From Actinomadura chibensis NBRC 106107 (GTDB taxonomy: Bacteria > Actinomycetota > Actinomycetes > Streptosporangiales > Streptosporangiaceae), in contig NZ_BCQP01000016.1 in assembly GCF_001552135.1 (NCBI RefSeq), forward strand, positions 62,001-126,000: a DNA stretch of 64,000 nt. Reading direction: 5' to 3'. The notes beneath the pieces are model-generated. The model was not told the DNA's origin. It saw only the letters and a list, made by a program, of their open reading frames with translations, and did no database searches. Position numbers and translations under genes: made by a program. Every line of letters begins with the position of its first letter. The stretch's first letter is position 1. Of this stretch, positions 15,825 to 24,854 are shown in pieces.

Positions 15825-16994
15825 TCAGCCCGCCCGGCTCGTCAGGCCGTCGTAGGTCTTGAGCAGCTTGCGGCCGGTCAGCCCGCCCTCGGCGTCGATG
15901 ATGACGTCGGAGTGGTAGAGGTCGTTCTCCTCGTCCGCCTTGTAGGTGCCGCAGACGCCCTGGTGGGTGACGGCGCCGAGCGCCTTCGTGAGCGCCTTCG
16001 GGTCGGTGCCCCCGGCCTTCTCGATCGCCGCGGCCAGCACCCGGAAGGCGTCGTAGCCCTGCGCGAGCTGCGGGTTGGTCGGCGACGGCCCGTACTTCTT
16101 CTTGTAGGCCGCGACGTACGCCTGCGCCTCCGGCGCCTGCGACAGGTCGGGGTCGCAGGCGATCACGTAGTGGTAGCCCTTGAGCTCGGCGGGCGGGTTG
16201 AGGCGCCCGCCGAGGATGGAGCCGCCGCTGTTGTCGCCGAACGTCGGCGCGGTCAGCCCGTTCTGCCCGCGCTGCCGCAGGAACAGCGAGTCGATCGTCG
16301 GGAAGCTCCAGGTCACGGTCGCGTCCACGCCGCGGAAGGCGAGCACGGCCTCGGTGAGGTCGGTCGCCGTCTGCGGCACCCGCCGCTCGACGATGTTCGC
16401 GACGCCGCCCGCCGTGAGGCCCGCGCGCAGCAGCCGCGCCGCCTCCTCCGAGCCCGGGTCGGTGCTCGCGAGCAGCCCGACCTTCTTCGGCTTGGCGGTC
16501 GTCACGATGTAGTCGGTGAGCGCGTGCGTCTGCATCGCCTCGGTCGGCCCGTACCGGAAGACGTTGTCGACCTTCAGCGTCGACTTGCCGAGGGTGTGCG
16601 ACTGCGCGACGTGCAGCGTCGGGATCCCGGCCGACTTCAGCAGCGGCGCCGTCGCCTTCACCTGCGCGGTCGTGGCGAGCCCGATGATGGCGGCGGGCTT
16701 GTCGGCGAGCGCCTTCTTCACCGCGGTGAGGCCCTGCTGCGGGGTGAGGCCCCCGTCGTAGGCCTTGTACTCGACCTTGCGCCCGCCGATCCCGCCCTTG
16801 GCGTTGATGTCGGCGATCGCGAGGTCGATGGCGTAGTGCCGGTCCTTCGTGGCGTACTCCCCGGTCTCCGCGCCCATCCAGGCGATCTTGATCGGCTCGC
16901 CGGAGCCGGAGCCGGAGTCGCCCCCGCAGCCGACGGCGGCGGCCGCGACGGCCAGGGCGGCGAGGGCGGGCGCGAGCCTTCTCCTGTGCGACAT
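15825..16994 (-). CDS. ABC transporter substrate-binding lipoprotein, LivK type
   Basis: A 389-residue type I periplasmic-binding-fold protein. A basic N-terminus, hydrophobic stretch and lipobox AVGC place the lipidated Cys near residue 23. The mature part starts EPIKIAWMGAETGEYATKDRHYA and includes the GGIGGRKVEYKAYDGGLTP segment typical of the family. AGGAGACC precedes ATG 16994. It defines the first of two complete importers in the catabolic island. The ligand is unknown; the surrounding acyl-CoA ligase and dehydrogenases suggest a carboxylic acid. Confidence 0.87.
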   Translation of the reverse strand: MSHRRRLAPALAALAVAAAAVGCGGDSGSGSGEPIKIAWMGAETGEYATKDRHYAIDLAIADINAKGGIGGRKVEYKAYDGGLTPQQGLTAVKKALADKPAAIIGLATTAQVKATAPLLKSAGIPTLHVAQSHTLGKSTLKVDNVFRYGPTEAMQTHALTDYIVTTAKPKKVGLLASTDPGSEEAARLLRAGLTAGGVANIVERRVPQTATDLTEAVLAFRGVDATVTWSFPTIDSLFLRQRGQNGLTAPTFGDNSGGSILGGRLNPPAELKGYHYVIACDPDLSQAPEAQAYVAAYKKKYGPSPTNPQLAQGYDAFRVLAAAIEKAGGTDPKALTKALGAVTHQGVCGTYKADEENDLYHSDVIIDAEGGLTGRKLLKTYDGLTSRAG

Positions 16995-17039
16995 GCCCGT
17001 GGTCTCCTCTGTGCTTGGGGGGTGGGGTGAGGGAGCGGG

Positions 17040-18233
17040 TCAGGCCGCGATGCCGTAGCGCTCCAGGCCGAAGGCCCGGATCGCGTTGCCGCGCAGCAGC
17101 TTGTAGATCTCGGTGTCGTCCAGGCCCGCCTTGTCGCAGATGCGGGCGGCCACGTCGGCGGAGTCGGGGTAGGTGCTGTCGGCGTGCGGGTAGTCGGTCT
17201 CGAAGCAGATCTGGTCCATGCCGATGACGTCGCGGTTGGCGAGCCCGGTCTCGTCGTCGAAGATGCAGCCGTACACCCGGCCGCGGATGTAGCTGGTCGG
17301 CGGCTCGGGCAGGTCGGTGCCGAACGAGTTGTCCGACCGCTCGTGCCAGAGCTTGTCGGCGCGCTCCATCACGTACGGCATCCAGCCGACCTGGCCCTCC
17401 GAGTAGGCAAGGGTCAGGTTCGGGAAGCGCGCGAGCGTCCCGGAGAAGACGAAGTCGAGCATCGAGCCCATCGCGTTCTGGAACGTGAGCGTGGAGCTGA
17501 TGATGAACGGCGCGTCCGGCGACGTCCCTGGCATGCTGGACGACGACCCGATGTGCAGGCACACGACCGTGCCGGTTTCCTCGCAGGCGGCGAAGAACGG
17601 GTCCCAGACGCCCGAGTGGATGGACGGCAGCCCGAGCGGGTGCGGGTTCTCCGAGAACGTCACCGCGTGGCTGCCCTTCGCCGCGCACCGGCGGACCTCC
17701 TCGGCGGCGAGCTCGGCGTCCCAGAGCGGGACCATCGACAGCGGGATCAGCCGTCCGCGCGCCGGGCCCGCGCACCACTCGTCGATCATCCAGTCGTTGT
17801 AGGCGCGGACGCAGAGCAGGGCGAGCTCCTTGTCGTCGCGCTCCATGAACGCCTGCCCGCAGAACCGGGGCAGGGTGTTCGGGAAGCAGAGCGACGCCTC
17901 CATGTGGTTGGCGTCCATGTCGGCGAGCCGGTCGGCCTGCTTCCAGCAGCCGGGGCGGATGTCGTCGAAGGTGACCGCGCCGAAGCCGACCTCCTCGAAC
18001 CCGACGGCGGCCGACAGCTTCATCAGCGGCGTGACGAGGTCGTCGTACAGCCAGACGTCGGCCCAGTCGCCGTCCGGGTCCTCGCGCCACCCGCCCGGCA
18101 TGCTCAGCCGCCCCTTCTGCCGGACGATCCGCGGCCCCCGGTCGAGGAAGCGGCGGGGCAGGCGCGACGTCCACAGGTCGGGCGGCTCGACGACGTGGTC
18201 GTCGACGGAGATGATGCGCGGAATCGTGGTCAT
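17040..18233 (-). CDS. Amidohydrolase-2 family TIM-barrel hydrolase/decarboxylase
   Basis: A 397-residue paralogue of the protein encoded at 3689-4882. N-terminal metal motif ISVDDHVVEP, internal HIGSSSSMPG and C-terminal FETDYPHADS are visible. Start ATG overlaps the stop of the upstream deacylase-like gene (ATGA). The gene sits between that deacylase gene and the transporter gene series on the same strand. Hydrolase or decarboxylase activity on a ring-derived or carboxylated intermediate is plausible but not shown. Confidence 0.85.
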   Translation of the reverse strand: MTTIPRIISVDDHVVEPPDLWTSRLPRRFLDRGPRIVRQKGRLSMPGGWREDPDGDWADVWLYDDLVTPLMKLSAAVGFEEVGFGAVTFDDIRPGCWKQADRLADMDANHMEASLCFPNTLPRFCGQAFMERDDKELALLCVRAYNDWMIDEWCAGPARGRLIPLSMVPLWDAELAAEEVRRCAAKGSHAVTFSENPHPLGLPSIHSGVWDPFFAACEETGTVVCLHIGSSSSMPGTSPDAPFIISSTLTFQNAMGSMLDFVFSGTLARFPNLTLAYSEGQVGWMPYVMERADKLWHERSDNSFGTDLPEPPTSYIRGRVYGCIFDDETGLANRDVIGMDQICFETDYPHADSTYPDSADVAARICDKAGLDDTEIYKLLRGNAIRAFGLERYGIAA

Positions 18234-19957
18234 CGCAGCGCTGCCTTCCTGGTCTGGACGGTGTCGGTCTCGGTGCCCGAGCGCAGGACCGTCCCGGGCA
18301 ATCTCCCGGTCGGCGCGCCGTCCCGGATCGTCTCGACGCCGTTGACGAAGACGTGCCGCACGCCGACCGACTCGGCGATCAGCCGGGGGCTCTCGCCCGG
18401 CAGGTCGGGGACGAGGGTCGCCGGGCCCGCGTCCACGGTCTCCGGGTCGAACACGACGATGTCGGCGTGGTAGCCGGGTTCGAGGCGGCCGCGCCCGCGC
18501 AGCCCGAACAGCCGGGCCGGGACGTCCGACAGCAGCTGGACGGCCCGCTCCAGCGACACCAGCCTGCGGCCGCGCAGCGAGTCGGCGAGGAACCGGGTGA
18601 AGTACGGCGACCCGCACATCCGGTCGAGGTGCGCGCCCGCGTCGGAGCCGCCGAGCATCACGTCCGGGTGCTCCCACACGAGGCTCCGCAGCGCCCAGTC
18701 GTTGGCGGTGTCGCTGGTCGGCTGCGGCCACAGGACGGTGCGCAGCTCGTCCTTGCAGACGATGGCGGCGAGGGTGGTGAACGGGTCCTCGCCGCGCTCG
18801 GCGGCCAGCTCGTCCACCCGGCGTCCGACGAACTCGCGCAGGTCGGGGTGGAAGGCGTCGCCGATGACGTAGTTGCCGAACTCGGCGAGGCGTGCGAACG
18901 TGCTGGTGCGGGCCTTGGCGAGCATGTCCTCGCGCACCCGCGGGTCGCCCAGCCGCGCGACGCGCTCCTCGACGGTGCCGCGCAGGACCTCGTCCCAGCC
19001 GGGGATCAGCCAGAGGGCGCAGAACGTCCGGAAGCTCATGTTCATCGGGACGAGGATCGGCATCGTCAGCGCGACGACCCGGCCGCCCAGCTCGCGGGCG
19101 CGGGCGGCGGCGCGGAGCTGGTGCGCGATCTTGTCGGCGTCGGTGGAGTCGACGGTGAGGACGTTCCAGTTGAGCGGGCGGCCCGCCGTGGCGCTCATCG
19201 TCGCGAACAGCTCGATCTCCTCGTCGCTGAAGCGGTCGAGGCAGCCCTGCACCATCCCCTCAAGCGTGGTGCCGGGATATTCGCCGACGACCCGGCAGAG
19301 GCTGATCAGCTCCTCCGGCGAGGCCCAGCGGGACGCGACCGGCTCCCCGTCGCCGTCCTTGTGGGTGGACGACCGGGTCGTCGACAGCCCGAGCCCGCCC
19401 GCCGCGAGGGACCGGCGCAGCACGTCGGCCATCTCCGCGACCTCCCGCTCGGTCGCCTCCCGCCCGACGGCGTCCGGGCCCATGACGTAGCGGCGCAGCG
19501 CGCAGTGCCCGACCAGGAAGCCCGCGTTGACGCCGAGGTTGCCGTCGAGCCCGCCGAGGAACTCCCCGAAGCTCTCCCAGCTCCAGTCGACGCCCTCTTC
19601 GAGCGCGGCGAGCGGCATGCCCTCGACCTGCGCCATCATGCGGCGCAGGTAGTCGCCGTCGCCCTTGTTCAGCGGGGCCAGGGTGAAGCCGCAGTTGCCG
19701 CCGATCACGCTGGTGACGCCGTGCCAGCTGGACGGGGTGGCGAACGGGTCCCACCAGAGCTGGGCGTCGTAGTGGGTGTGCGGGTCGACGAAGCCGGGGC
19801 TGACGACGAGCCCGTCCGCGTCCAGGGTCTCGCGGGCCGGCTCGTCCAGCGTCCCGACCGCCGCGACGCGGCCGTCCCGGACGCCCACGTCGGCGGTCAC
19901 CGGCCGTCCGCCGCCGCCGTCTACCACCGTCGCGCCGGTGATGGCGAGGTCGAGCAT
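18230..19957 (-). CDS. N-acyl-D-amino-acid deacylase / D-aminoacylase-like amidohydrolase
   Basis: A 575-residue amidohydrolase_3 family enzyme. The HxH metal motif is DPHTHYDAQLWWDP (about residues 64-77), GHCALRRYVMG and GGSDAGAHLDRM supply further conserved residues, and the C-terminal composite barrel segment GYHADIVVFDP is typical. The ATG at 19957 has TAGGAGGA seven bases upstream, giving the family length; the frame open further upstream is noncoding promoter DNA. It heads the - strand operon that continues into the paralogous amidohydrolase and the transporter. Hydrolysis of an amide or cyclic imide bond is expected. Confidence 0.83.
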   Translation of the reverse strand: MLDLAITGATVVDGGGGRPVTADVGVRDGRVAAVGTLDEPARETLDADGLVVSPGFVDPHTHYDAQLWWDPFATPSSWHGVTSVIGGNCGFTLAPLNKGDGDYLRRMMAQVEGMPLAALEEGVDWSWESFGEFLGGLDGNLGVNAGFLVGHCALRRYVMGPDAVGREATEREVAEMADVLRRSLAAGGLGLSTTRSSTHKDGDGEPVASRWASPEELISLCRVVGEYPGTTLEGMVQGCLDRFSDEEIELFATMSATAGRPLNWNVLTVDSTDADKIAHQLRAAARARELGGRVVALTMPILVPMNMSFRTFCALWLIPGWDEVLRGTVEERVARLGDPRVREDMLAKARTSTFARLAEFGNYVIGDAFHPDLREFVGRRVDELAAERGEDPFTTLAAIVCKDELRTVLWPQPTSDTANDWALRSLVWEHPDVMLGGSDAGAHLDRMCGSPYFTRFLADSLRGRRLVSLERAVQLLSDVPARLFGLRGRGRLEPGYHADIVVFDPETVDAGPATLVPDLPGESPRLIAESVGVRHVFVNGVETIRDGAPTGRLPGTVLRSGTETDTVQTRKAALR

Positions 19958-20401
19958 CGCTCCTCCTAGGTCTTCGGCAAGGGTCGCGGGTCGCATCGGC
20001 CGTTGGTTGAGGAGTATGTATCGGGTCTCGATGGCTGACAAGACATGAATGTCAACTAGCGTCGCGGGACCATGATTAGCCCGTATATCAAGCTGATTCG
20101 CATGTCTAGACTGGTTTTCGGGCGGCCGCGCGCCTACCCTCCGCGCGGCGCGCACAAGACGCGAATGTCATGTTCCGGGCGGCGCCCGCGGAGCGCCGGG
20201 GCGCACGTCCGTCGACCGCCGCCCGGCCGCCGAGTCCGATGTCGGCCAACCGGCCGCCGACCGCCGGACAGCACCCGACGCAGCCACGGAACCGGACGGT
20301 CGTCAGACAGAATCTCTACCAACCGTCTGGTAGACACTCGGGTGGCGTGCGGGCTACCATCCCGGCATCGACGCGCTGGTCGTGACCGAGGAGGCCGTGC
20401 A
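19958..20401. promoter_or_regulatory. Divergent promoter region with repeated motifs
   Basis: This 444-base gap between divergent operons holds no convincing gene. ACAAGACATGAATGTCA (20038-20054) and ACAAGACGCGAATGTCA (20154-20170) are near-identical direct repeats 116 bases apart; the first is also a palindrome, TGACA...TGTCA. A related AGACATGCGAAT lies on the - strand near 20096-20108. The + side carries a TACCA...TGGTA operator at 20317-20332. It likely controls both the deacylase operon and the acyl-CoA dehydrogenase operon. Confidence 0.5.
20317..20332 (+). promoter_or_regulatory. TetR-type operator upstream of acyl-CoA dehydrogenase operon
   Basis: TACCAACCGTCTGGTA is the third copy of the motif found at 2507 and 3645, here extended by one base on each side (CTACCA...TGGTAG). 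It is 70 bases upstream of the GTG start of the dehydrogenase gene. Confidence 0.55.
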
Positions 20402-21571
20402 GTGGAGTTCGCCTTCAGCCCGGAAGAGGAACGGTGGCGGCAGGAGGTCCGCGACTTCCTCGACGCCGAACTGCCGCCCGACAAGGCGTTCAACCACGAG
20501 TTCGTCGAGGACGACGAGCTGTGGGAGTTCGCCCGCGAGTTCACCCGCCGGGTCGGCCGCAAGGGCTGGATCGGGCTCACCTGGCCGACGGAGTACGGCG
20601 GGCTCGGCCGCCCGCTGACCGAGCGGCTGATCATGGCGGAGGAGTTCGCGCTGCGCGACGCCCCGTTCGTCAACATGATCGGCTACGGGCTGGCGGCCGG
20701 GACGCTGCTGGTCGGCGGCACCGAGGAGCAGAAGCGCCGGTTCCTCCCGGAGATCGCGAGGTTCGAGGAGTTCTGGGCGGAGGGGCTGACCGAGCCGGGC
20801 TCGGGCTCCGACCTCGCGTCCCTCACCACCCGCGCCGTCCGGGACGGCGGCGACTGGCTGATCAGCGGCCAGAAGACCTACACCACCTGGGGCCACCGCG
20901 CCGACGTCATGTACCTGGCCGCCCGCACCGACCCGGACGCGCCCCGCCACCGCGGCATCAGCATCTTCCGCCTCGACCTGACGCTGCCGGGCGTGTCGTT
21001 CTCCCGGCTCGACAACCTCGGCGGCGGCCGCCAGAACCACACCTACCTCGACAACGTGCGCGTGCCGGGCGACATGCTGATCGGCGAGGTCGGCAAGGGC
21101 TGGTCGTACATCATGAACGCCTTCTACGCGGCGGGCGGCGTGTCCGCGCGGCACGCCGAGCTGCAGCGGATGCTCGGCGCCGTCCTCGACCACTGCAAGA
21201 CGACCGTCCGGGGCGGGCGGCCGCTGGTCGAGGACCCGGGCGTCCGGTCCAGGCTCGCGGAGCTGGCCCTGATGGCGGAGACCGAGCGGCTGCTCGCCTA
21301 CGAGTCGCTCGGCGACGCCCTGAACGGGCGGACGCCCGCGTTCGCGGGGGCGCTCGGGCACGTCGTCCACAAGGAGCACCAGCCGCGGTTCGCCCAGCTC
21401 ATCGGGCAGATCGTCGGGCCGCTCGGGCAGTTGCGGGCCGGCAGCCGCTGGGCGGCGCTCGGCGGCGACGCCGAGGCGTGGTACCGCGCCTCGTACGCCA
21501 ACCACGCGGGCGGCACCTCGCAGGTCAAGCGGATGGTGCTCGCCACCCGCGGCCTCGGCCTCCCGCGCTGA
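20402..21571 (+). CDS. Acyl-CoA dehydrogenase, large subunit type
   Basis: A 389-residue acyl-CoA dehydrogenase-fold flavoprotein. Visible segments are WAEGLTEPGSGSDLASL (FAD and acyl site), GQKTYTTWGHRAD and the C-terminal YANHAGGTSQVKRMVLATRGLGLPR. GAGGAGG seven bases upstream supports GTG 20402. It is followed by a shorter, diverged acyl-CoA dehydrogenase; such adjacent unequal pairs form alpha2-beta2 enzymes in steroid and other side-chain degradation in actinobacteria. An upstream operator and the downstream importer suggest one inducible operon. Confidence 0.88.
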   Translation: MEFAFSPEEERWRQEVRDFLDAELPPDKAFNHEFVEDDELWEFAREFTRRVGRKGWIGLTWPTEYGGLGRPLTERLIMAEEFALRDAPFVNMIGYGLAAGTLLVGGTEEQKRRFLPEIARFEEFWAEGLTEPGSGSDLASLTTRAVRDGGDWLISGQKTYTTWGHRADVMYLAARTDPDAPRHRGISIFRLDLTLPGVSFSRLDNLGGGRQNHTYLDNVRVPGDMLIGEVGKGWSYIMNAFYAAGGVSARHAELQRMLGAVLDHCKTTVRGGRPLVEDPGVRSRLAELALMAETERLLAYESLGDALNGRTPAFAGALGHVVHKEHQPRFAQLIGQIVGPLGQLRAGSRWAALGGDAEAWYRASYANHAGGTSQVKRMVLATRGLGLPR

Positions 21572-21665
21572 CATGCCGCGCTGACATCCCCGCGGACATC
21601 CCCGTTCCGCCGTCCCCCCGCCGACCCCGCCCGCCGACCCGGCGGTTCCGACAGGAGGATCACGC

Positions 21666-22757
21666 ATGGACGTCGCACCGGAGGACCGGCAGGCCGAACT
21701 GGCCGAGGTCGCCCGCCGGCTGTTCGCCGCACGCTGCCCGACGCACGTCGTCCGGGACCTGGAGGGCTCGCCGGACGGCCACTCCCCCGACCTGTGGCGG
21801 GAGATGGCGCGGCTCGGCTGGCTGGGCCTCGGCCAGCCCGGCACCGGCTCGGGGATCGCCGACCTGGTCGCCCTGTACACCGAGATGGGACGCGCGCTCG
21901 TGCCGAGCCCGCACCTGCCGTCCGCCGTCGTCGCCGCGCAGGCGCTGGTCGCGGCGGGCGGGCGGGACGCCCTCGTCGCCGAGATGGCCGCCGGGGAGGC
22001 GATCGTCGTCCCGGCGCTGGCGGAGGAGTCGGGCGAGTACGACCCGGACGCGCTCACCGTCCGCGCCGACCCGGCGGGCGGCGGGCACCGGCTCAGCGGG
22101 ACGAAGCTGCTCGTCCCGTTCGCGCACGTCGCGGCGCGGCTGCTCGTCGCGGCCCGCGCGCCGGAGGGCGTGACGCTGTTCCTCGTCGACCCGGCGGACT
22201 GCGCGGTCGAGCGGCTGCCCAACATCGCGGGCCACCCGCTGTTCGCCGTCACCCTCGACGGCGTGACGGCGCCCGCGGACGCGCTGGTCGGCGCGCCCGG
22301 CGCGGGCCACGACCTGCTCGGCCCCGCGCTCGACCGGGCGGCCGTGCTGCGCTGCGCCGAGATCGCGGGGGCGGGCGAGGCGCTGCTGGAGATGACCGTC
22401 CGGTACGCGAAGGAGCGCGAGCAGTTCGGGCAGGCGATCGGGCGGTTCCAGGCCGTCCAGTACCTGTGCAGCGACATCGCGATCGACGGGCACCTCACCG
22501 CGCTGCTCGCCCGGCAGGCGGCGTGGGCGCTCGACCAGGGCGGGGCGGCGCGCCGCGAGGTGGCCGCCGCGAAGGCGTACGGGGGACGCGCCGCGCAGCG
22601 CATCGTGCACTGCGCGCACGAGGTGTACGCGGGGATGGCGTTCATGCTGGAGTCCGACGTCCAGCTGTTCACCCGCCGCGCGAAGCACTGGGAGTACGAC
22701 CTCGGCGGACAGGCCCGCCACGAGGACGAGCTTGTGACCGCGCTTCAGGAAGCCTGA
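21666..22757 (+). CDS. Acyl-CoA dehydrogenase, second subunit type
   Basis: A 363-residue acyl-CoA dehydrogenase. The C-terminal domain has the classical YAKEREQFGQAIGRFQAVQ stretch, while the central FAD-binding loop is shortened and variable compared with the first subunit. CAGGAGG is eight bases upstream of the ATG. The 94-base gap from the first dehydrogenase gene has no operator. It most likely forms a heteromer with the 20402-21571 product; homodimer function cannot be excluded. Confidence 0.87.
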   Translation: MDVAPEDRQAELAEVARRLFAARCPTHVVRDLEGSPDGHSPDLWREMARLGWLGLGQPGTGSGIADLVALYTEMGRALVPSPHLPSAVVAAQALVAAGGRDALVAEMAAGEAIVVPALAEESGEYDPDALTVRADPAGGGHRLSGTKLLVPFAHVAARLLVAARAPEGVTLFLVDPADCAVERLPNIAGHPLFAVTLDGVTAPADALVGAPGAGHDLLGPALDRAAVLRCAEIAGAGEALLEMTVRYAKEREQFGQAIGRFQAVQYLCSDIAIDGHLTALLARQAAWALDQGGAARREVAAAKAYGGRAAQRIVHCAHEVYAGMAFMLESDVQLFTRRAKHWEYDLGGQARHEDELVTALQEA

Positions 22758-22776
22758 GCGGCGAGAAGGAGACGTC

Positions 22777-23946
22777 ATGCGCGTCAGAAACCCCGGAGCC
22801 CGGCACGTCCTGGCCCTCGTCTCCCTCTGCGGCCTCGCGGCGGCCGGCTGCGGCCACCTCGGCGGCGGCGGAGGATCGGACGACACGATCGACATCGGCG
22901 CCCTCGTCTACCAGACGGGCCCGCTGGCCCAGAAGGGCGCGACGAACAACCTGACGATGGCGGCCGACGACATCAACGCCGCGGGCGGCGTCGACGGCCG
23001 CAAGATCAAGATCAAGTTCTACGACATCGGCGGCCTCACCCCGCAGCAGGGCCGCACGGCCGCGCAGCGGGCGCTCGCCGACAAGCCGGACGCGCTGATC
23101 GGCCCGTCGGTGTCCGCGCAGACCAACGCCTTCCTCGGGCTGCTGCCGAAGGCCGAGGTGCCGCTGATCAACGCCTCGGCGCAGCGGGAGAGCGACCCGG
23201 GCCAGCCGCAGGGCAACCCGTGGACGTTCCGCATCTACCACCGGGTCGACCGGATGGCGGAGGCGATCTCCCGCGTGATGGCCGAGCAGCTCAAGGCGAA
23301 GAACGTGGTCGTCACGCACTCGACCGACGACACGAGCACGCACGTCAAGGACGACGTCGTCAAGGACCTCAAGGCCAAGCAGATCAAGGTCATGAAGGTC
23401 GCCTCCTACACCCCGGAGGCGACGGACCTGACGAACGCGGCGCTGGCCACGCGCGGCGCGGACGCGGTCGTCGCGCTCGGCTACCCGCAGCCGCTCGGCC
23501 TGATGGTCAAGCAGATGCGGGCCAACGGGATCAAGTCCCCGATCGTGTTCGACCCGGGCGCCGAGGCGGGCGTGAAGCTGCTGTCCCCGAGCGACCTCAC
23601 GAACACGAGCATGGTCGCGGCGTGCCGTCCGCAGGCGACGCAGGGGCAGGACCCGGTCGCCAAGAAGTTCATGGACGCCTACACCAGCAAGTACCCCGGC
23701 TCGTACGTCAACGGCTACTACTACGAGGCCGTGCAGCTCATCGCCCAGGGCATGCGGAACTCGAAGGGCGAGGGCGGCGCCAAGCTCCGCGAGGGCCTCG
23801 CCGCGATCAAGGGGTTCAAGGGCATCTGCGGGGAGTCGTCCGCCGACCCCGACCAGAACTTCATCCACGACTACAAGGTCGTGAAGCTGGACGGCGGCAA
23901 GGAGACCCTCGGCGGGATCGTCTCCGGCCTGACCGGGGCCTACTGA
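22777..23946 (+). CDS. ABC transporter substrate-binding lipoprotein, LivK type
   Basis: A 389-residue type I binding-fold lipoprotein with lipobox AAGC near residue 25, then DTIDIGALVYQTGPLAQKGATNN and VDGRKIKIKFYDIGGLTPQQG. It is the binding protein of the second importer in the window. Length equals that of the 15825-16994 protein and the GGLTPQQG element is shared, but the two are clearly diverged, so they probably recognise different ligands. GAAGGAG precedes the ATG. Confidence 0.88.
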   Translation: MRVRNPGARHVLALVSLCGLAAAGCGHLGGGGGSDDTIDIGALVYQTGPLAQKGATNNLTMAADDINAAGGVDGRKIKIKFYDIGGLTPQQGRTAAQRALADKPDALIGPSVSAQTNAFLGLLPKAEVPLINASAQRESDPGQPQGNPWTFRIYHRVDRMAEAISRVMAEQLKAKNVVVTHSTDDTSTHVKDDVVKDLKAKQIKVMKVASYTPEATDLTNAALATRGADAVVALGYPQPLGLMVKQMRANGIKSPIVFDPGAEAGVKLLSPSDLTNTSMVAACRPQATQGQDPVAKKFMDAYTSKYPGSYVNGYYYEAVQLIAQGMRNSKGEGGAKLREGLAAIKGFKGICGESSADPDQNFIHDYKVVKLDGGKETLGGIVSGLTGAY

Positions 23947-23959
23947 GGCGGGCGGCGCG

Positions 23960-24829
23960 ATGGACAGGTTCATTGCACTGCTGTTCGCCGGGTTCTCGAC
24001 AGGCGCGGTGTACGCCCTGGTCGCGTCGGGGATCGTGCTCGTCCACAAGGCGAGCGGCGCGGTCAACTTCGCGCAGGGCGACCTGCTGACCCTCGGCGCG
24101 TTCGTGTACCTGGCGTTCACCGGCGCGATGCCGCCGATGGCGGCGGTCGGGCTGACGATCGTCGTGCTGTTCGTGGCGGGCGGGGCGATCGAGCGGATCG
24201 TCTTCGTCCCGCTGCGGGACCAGCCGAGACTCACGGTCGCGGTCGCGACGTTCGGGATCGCGCTGGCGATCCAGGCGGGGCTGACCGTGTGGCAGGGGTC
24301 GGACCCGCAGTCGGTGCCGTCCGCCTTCGGGCACGGGTCGGTGGACGTCTTCGGCACGCCGCTGCCCGTCCTGTCGCTCTGGACGATCCTCATCACCGCG
24401 ATCGTGTTCGCCGGGATGTACGCGCTGTTCCAGTTCACCCAGCTCGGGCGGATGGTGCGGGCGCTCGCCGCCGACCGCGAGGTCGCCGTCCTCTACGGAG
24501 TCCCGGCGAGCGGGCTGAACTTCCTCACGTTCGGGCTGTCCGGCGCGCTCGCCGCGCTCGGCGGGGTGCTGCTCGGCCCGTCGATCGCGATCAGCCCGAT
24601 GATGGGCTTCAGCATCGTGCTGTTCGTCTTCGCGGCCGTCACCATCGGCGGCTTCGACAGCATGGGCGGGGTGGCCGCGTCGGCCGTGGTGCTCGGGGTG
24701 GCGCAGCAACTGCTCACCGGCTACGTCTCCAGCGCGTACACGAACGCCTACCCGTTCCTCGTCATGCTCGCCCTGCTGCTGGTCAGGCCGACGGGGCTGG
24801 CCCGCCCGATCGCCGCCGAGCGGTTCTGA
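23960..24829 (+). CDS. livH: ABC transporter permease, LivH type
   Basis: A 289-residue membrane permease with the segment ASGIVLVHKASGAVNFAQGD near the N-terminus, the hallmark of LivH, and GGFDSMGGVAASAVVLGVAQQ near the C-terminus. It follows the binding protein by 13 bases. It forms the channel of the second importer with the next gene's product. Confidence 0.88.
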   Translation: MDRFIALLFAGFSTGAVYALVASGIVLVHKASGAVNFAQGDLLTLGAFVYLAFTGAMPPMAAVGLTIVVLFVAGGAIERIVFVPLRDQPRLTVAVATFGIALAIQAGLTVWQGSDPQSVPSAFGHGSVDVFGTPLPVLSLWTILITAIVFAGMYALFQFTQLGRMVRALAADREVAVLYGVPASGLNFLTFGLSGALAALGGVLLGPSIAISPMMGFSIVLFVFAAVTIGGFDSMGGVAASAVVLGVAQQLLTGYVSSAYTNAYPFLVMLALLLVRPTGLARPIAAERF

Positions 24830-24854
24830 CCGGACGAATGGAAGGGGAATCGCG

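Noticed and set aside
14779..18174. An 1131-codon open frame on - overlapping transporter and amidohydrolase genes in another frame
   Set aside because: Out-of-frame shadow with no recognisable domain; the true genes in the other - frame have full motif sets and coupled starts.
20072..20401. Upstream extension of the acyl-CoA dehydrogenase frame to an ATG at 20072
   Set aside because: The extra 110 residues are Arg/Pro-rich and unlike the family; GAGGAGG before GTG 20402 and the operator at 20317 mark this stretch as promoter DNA.
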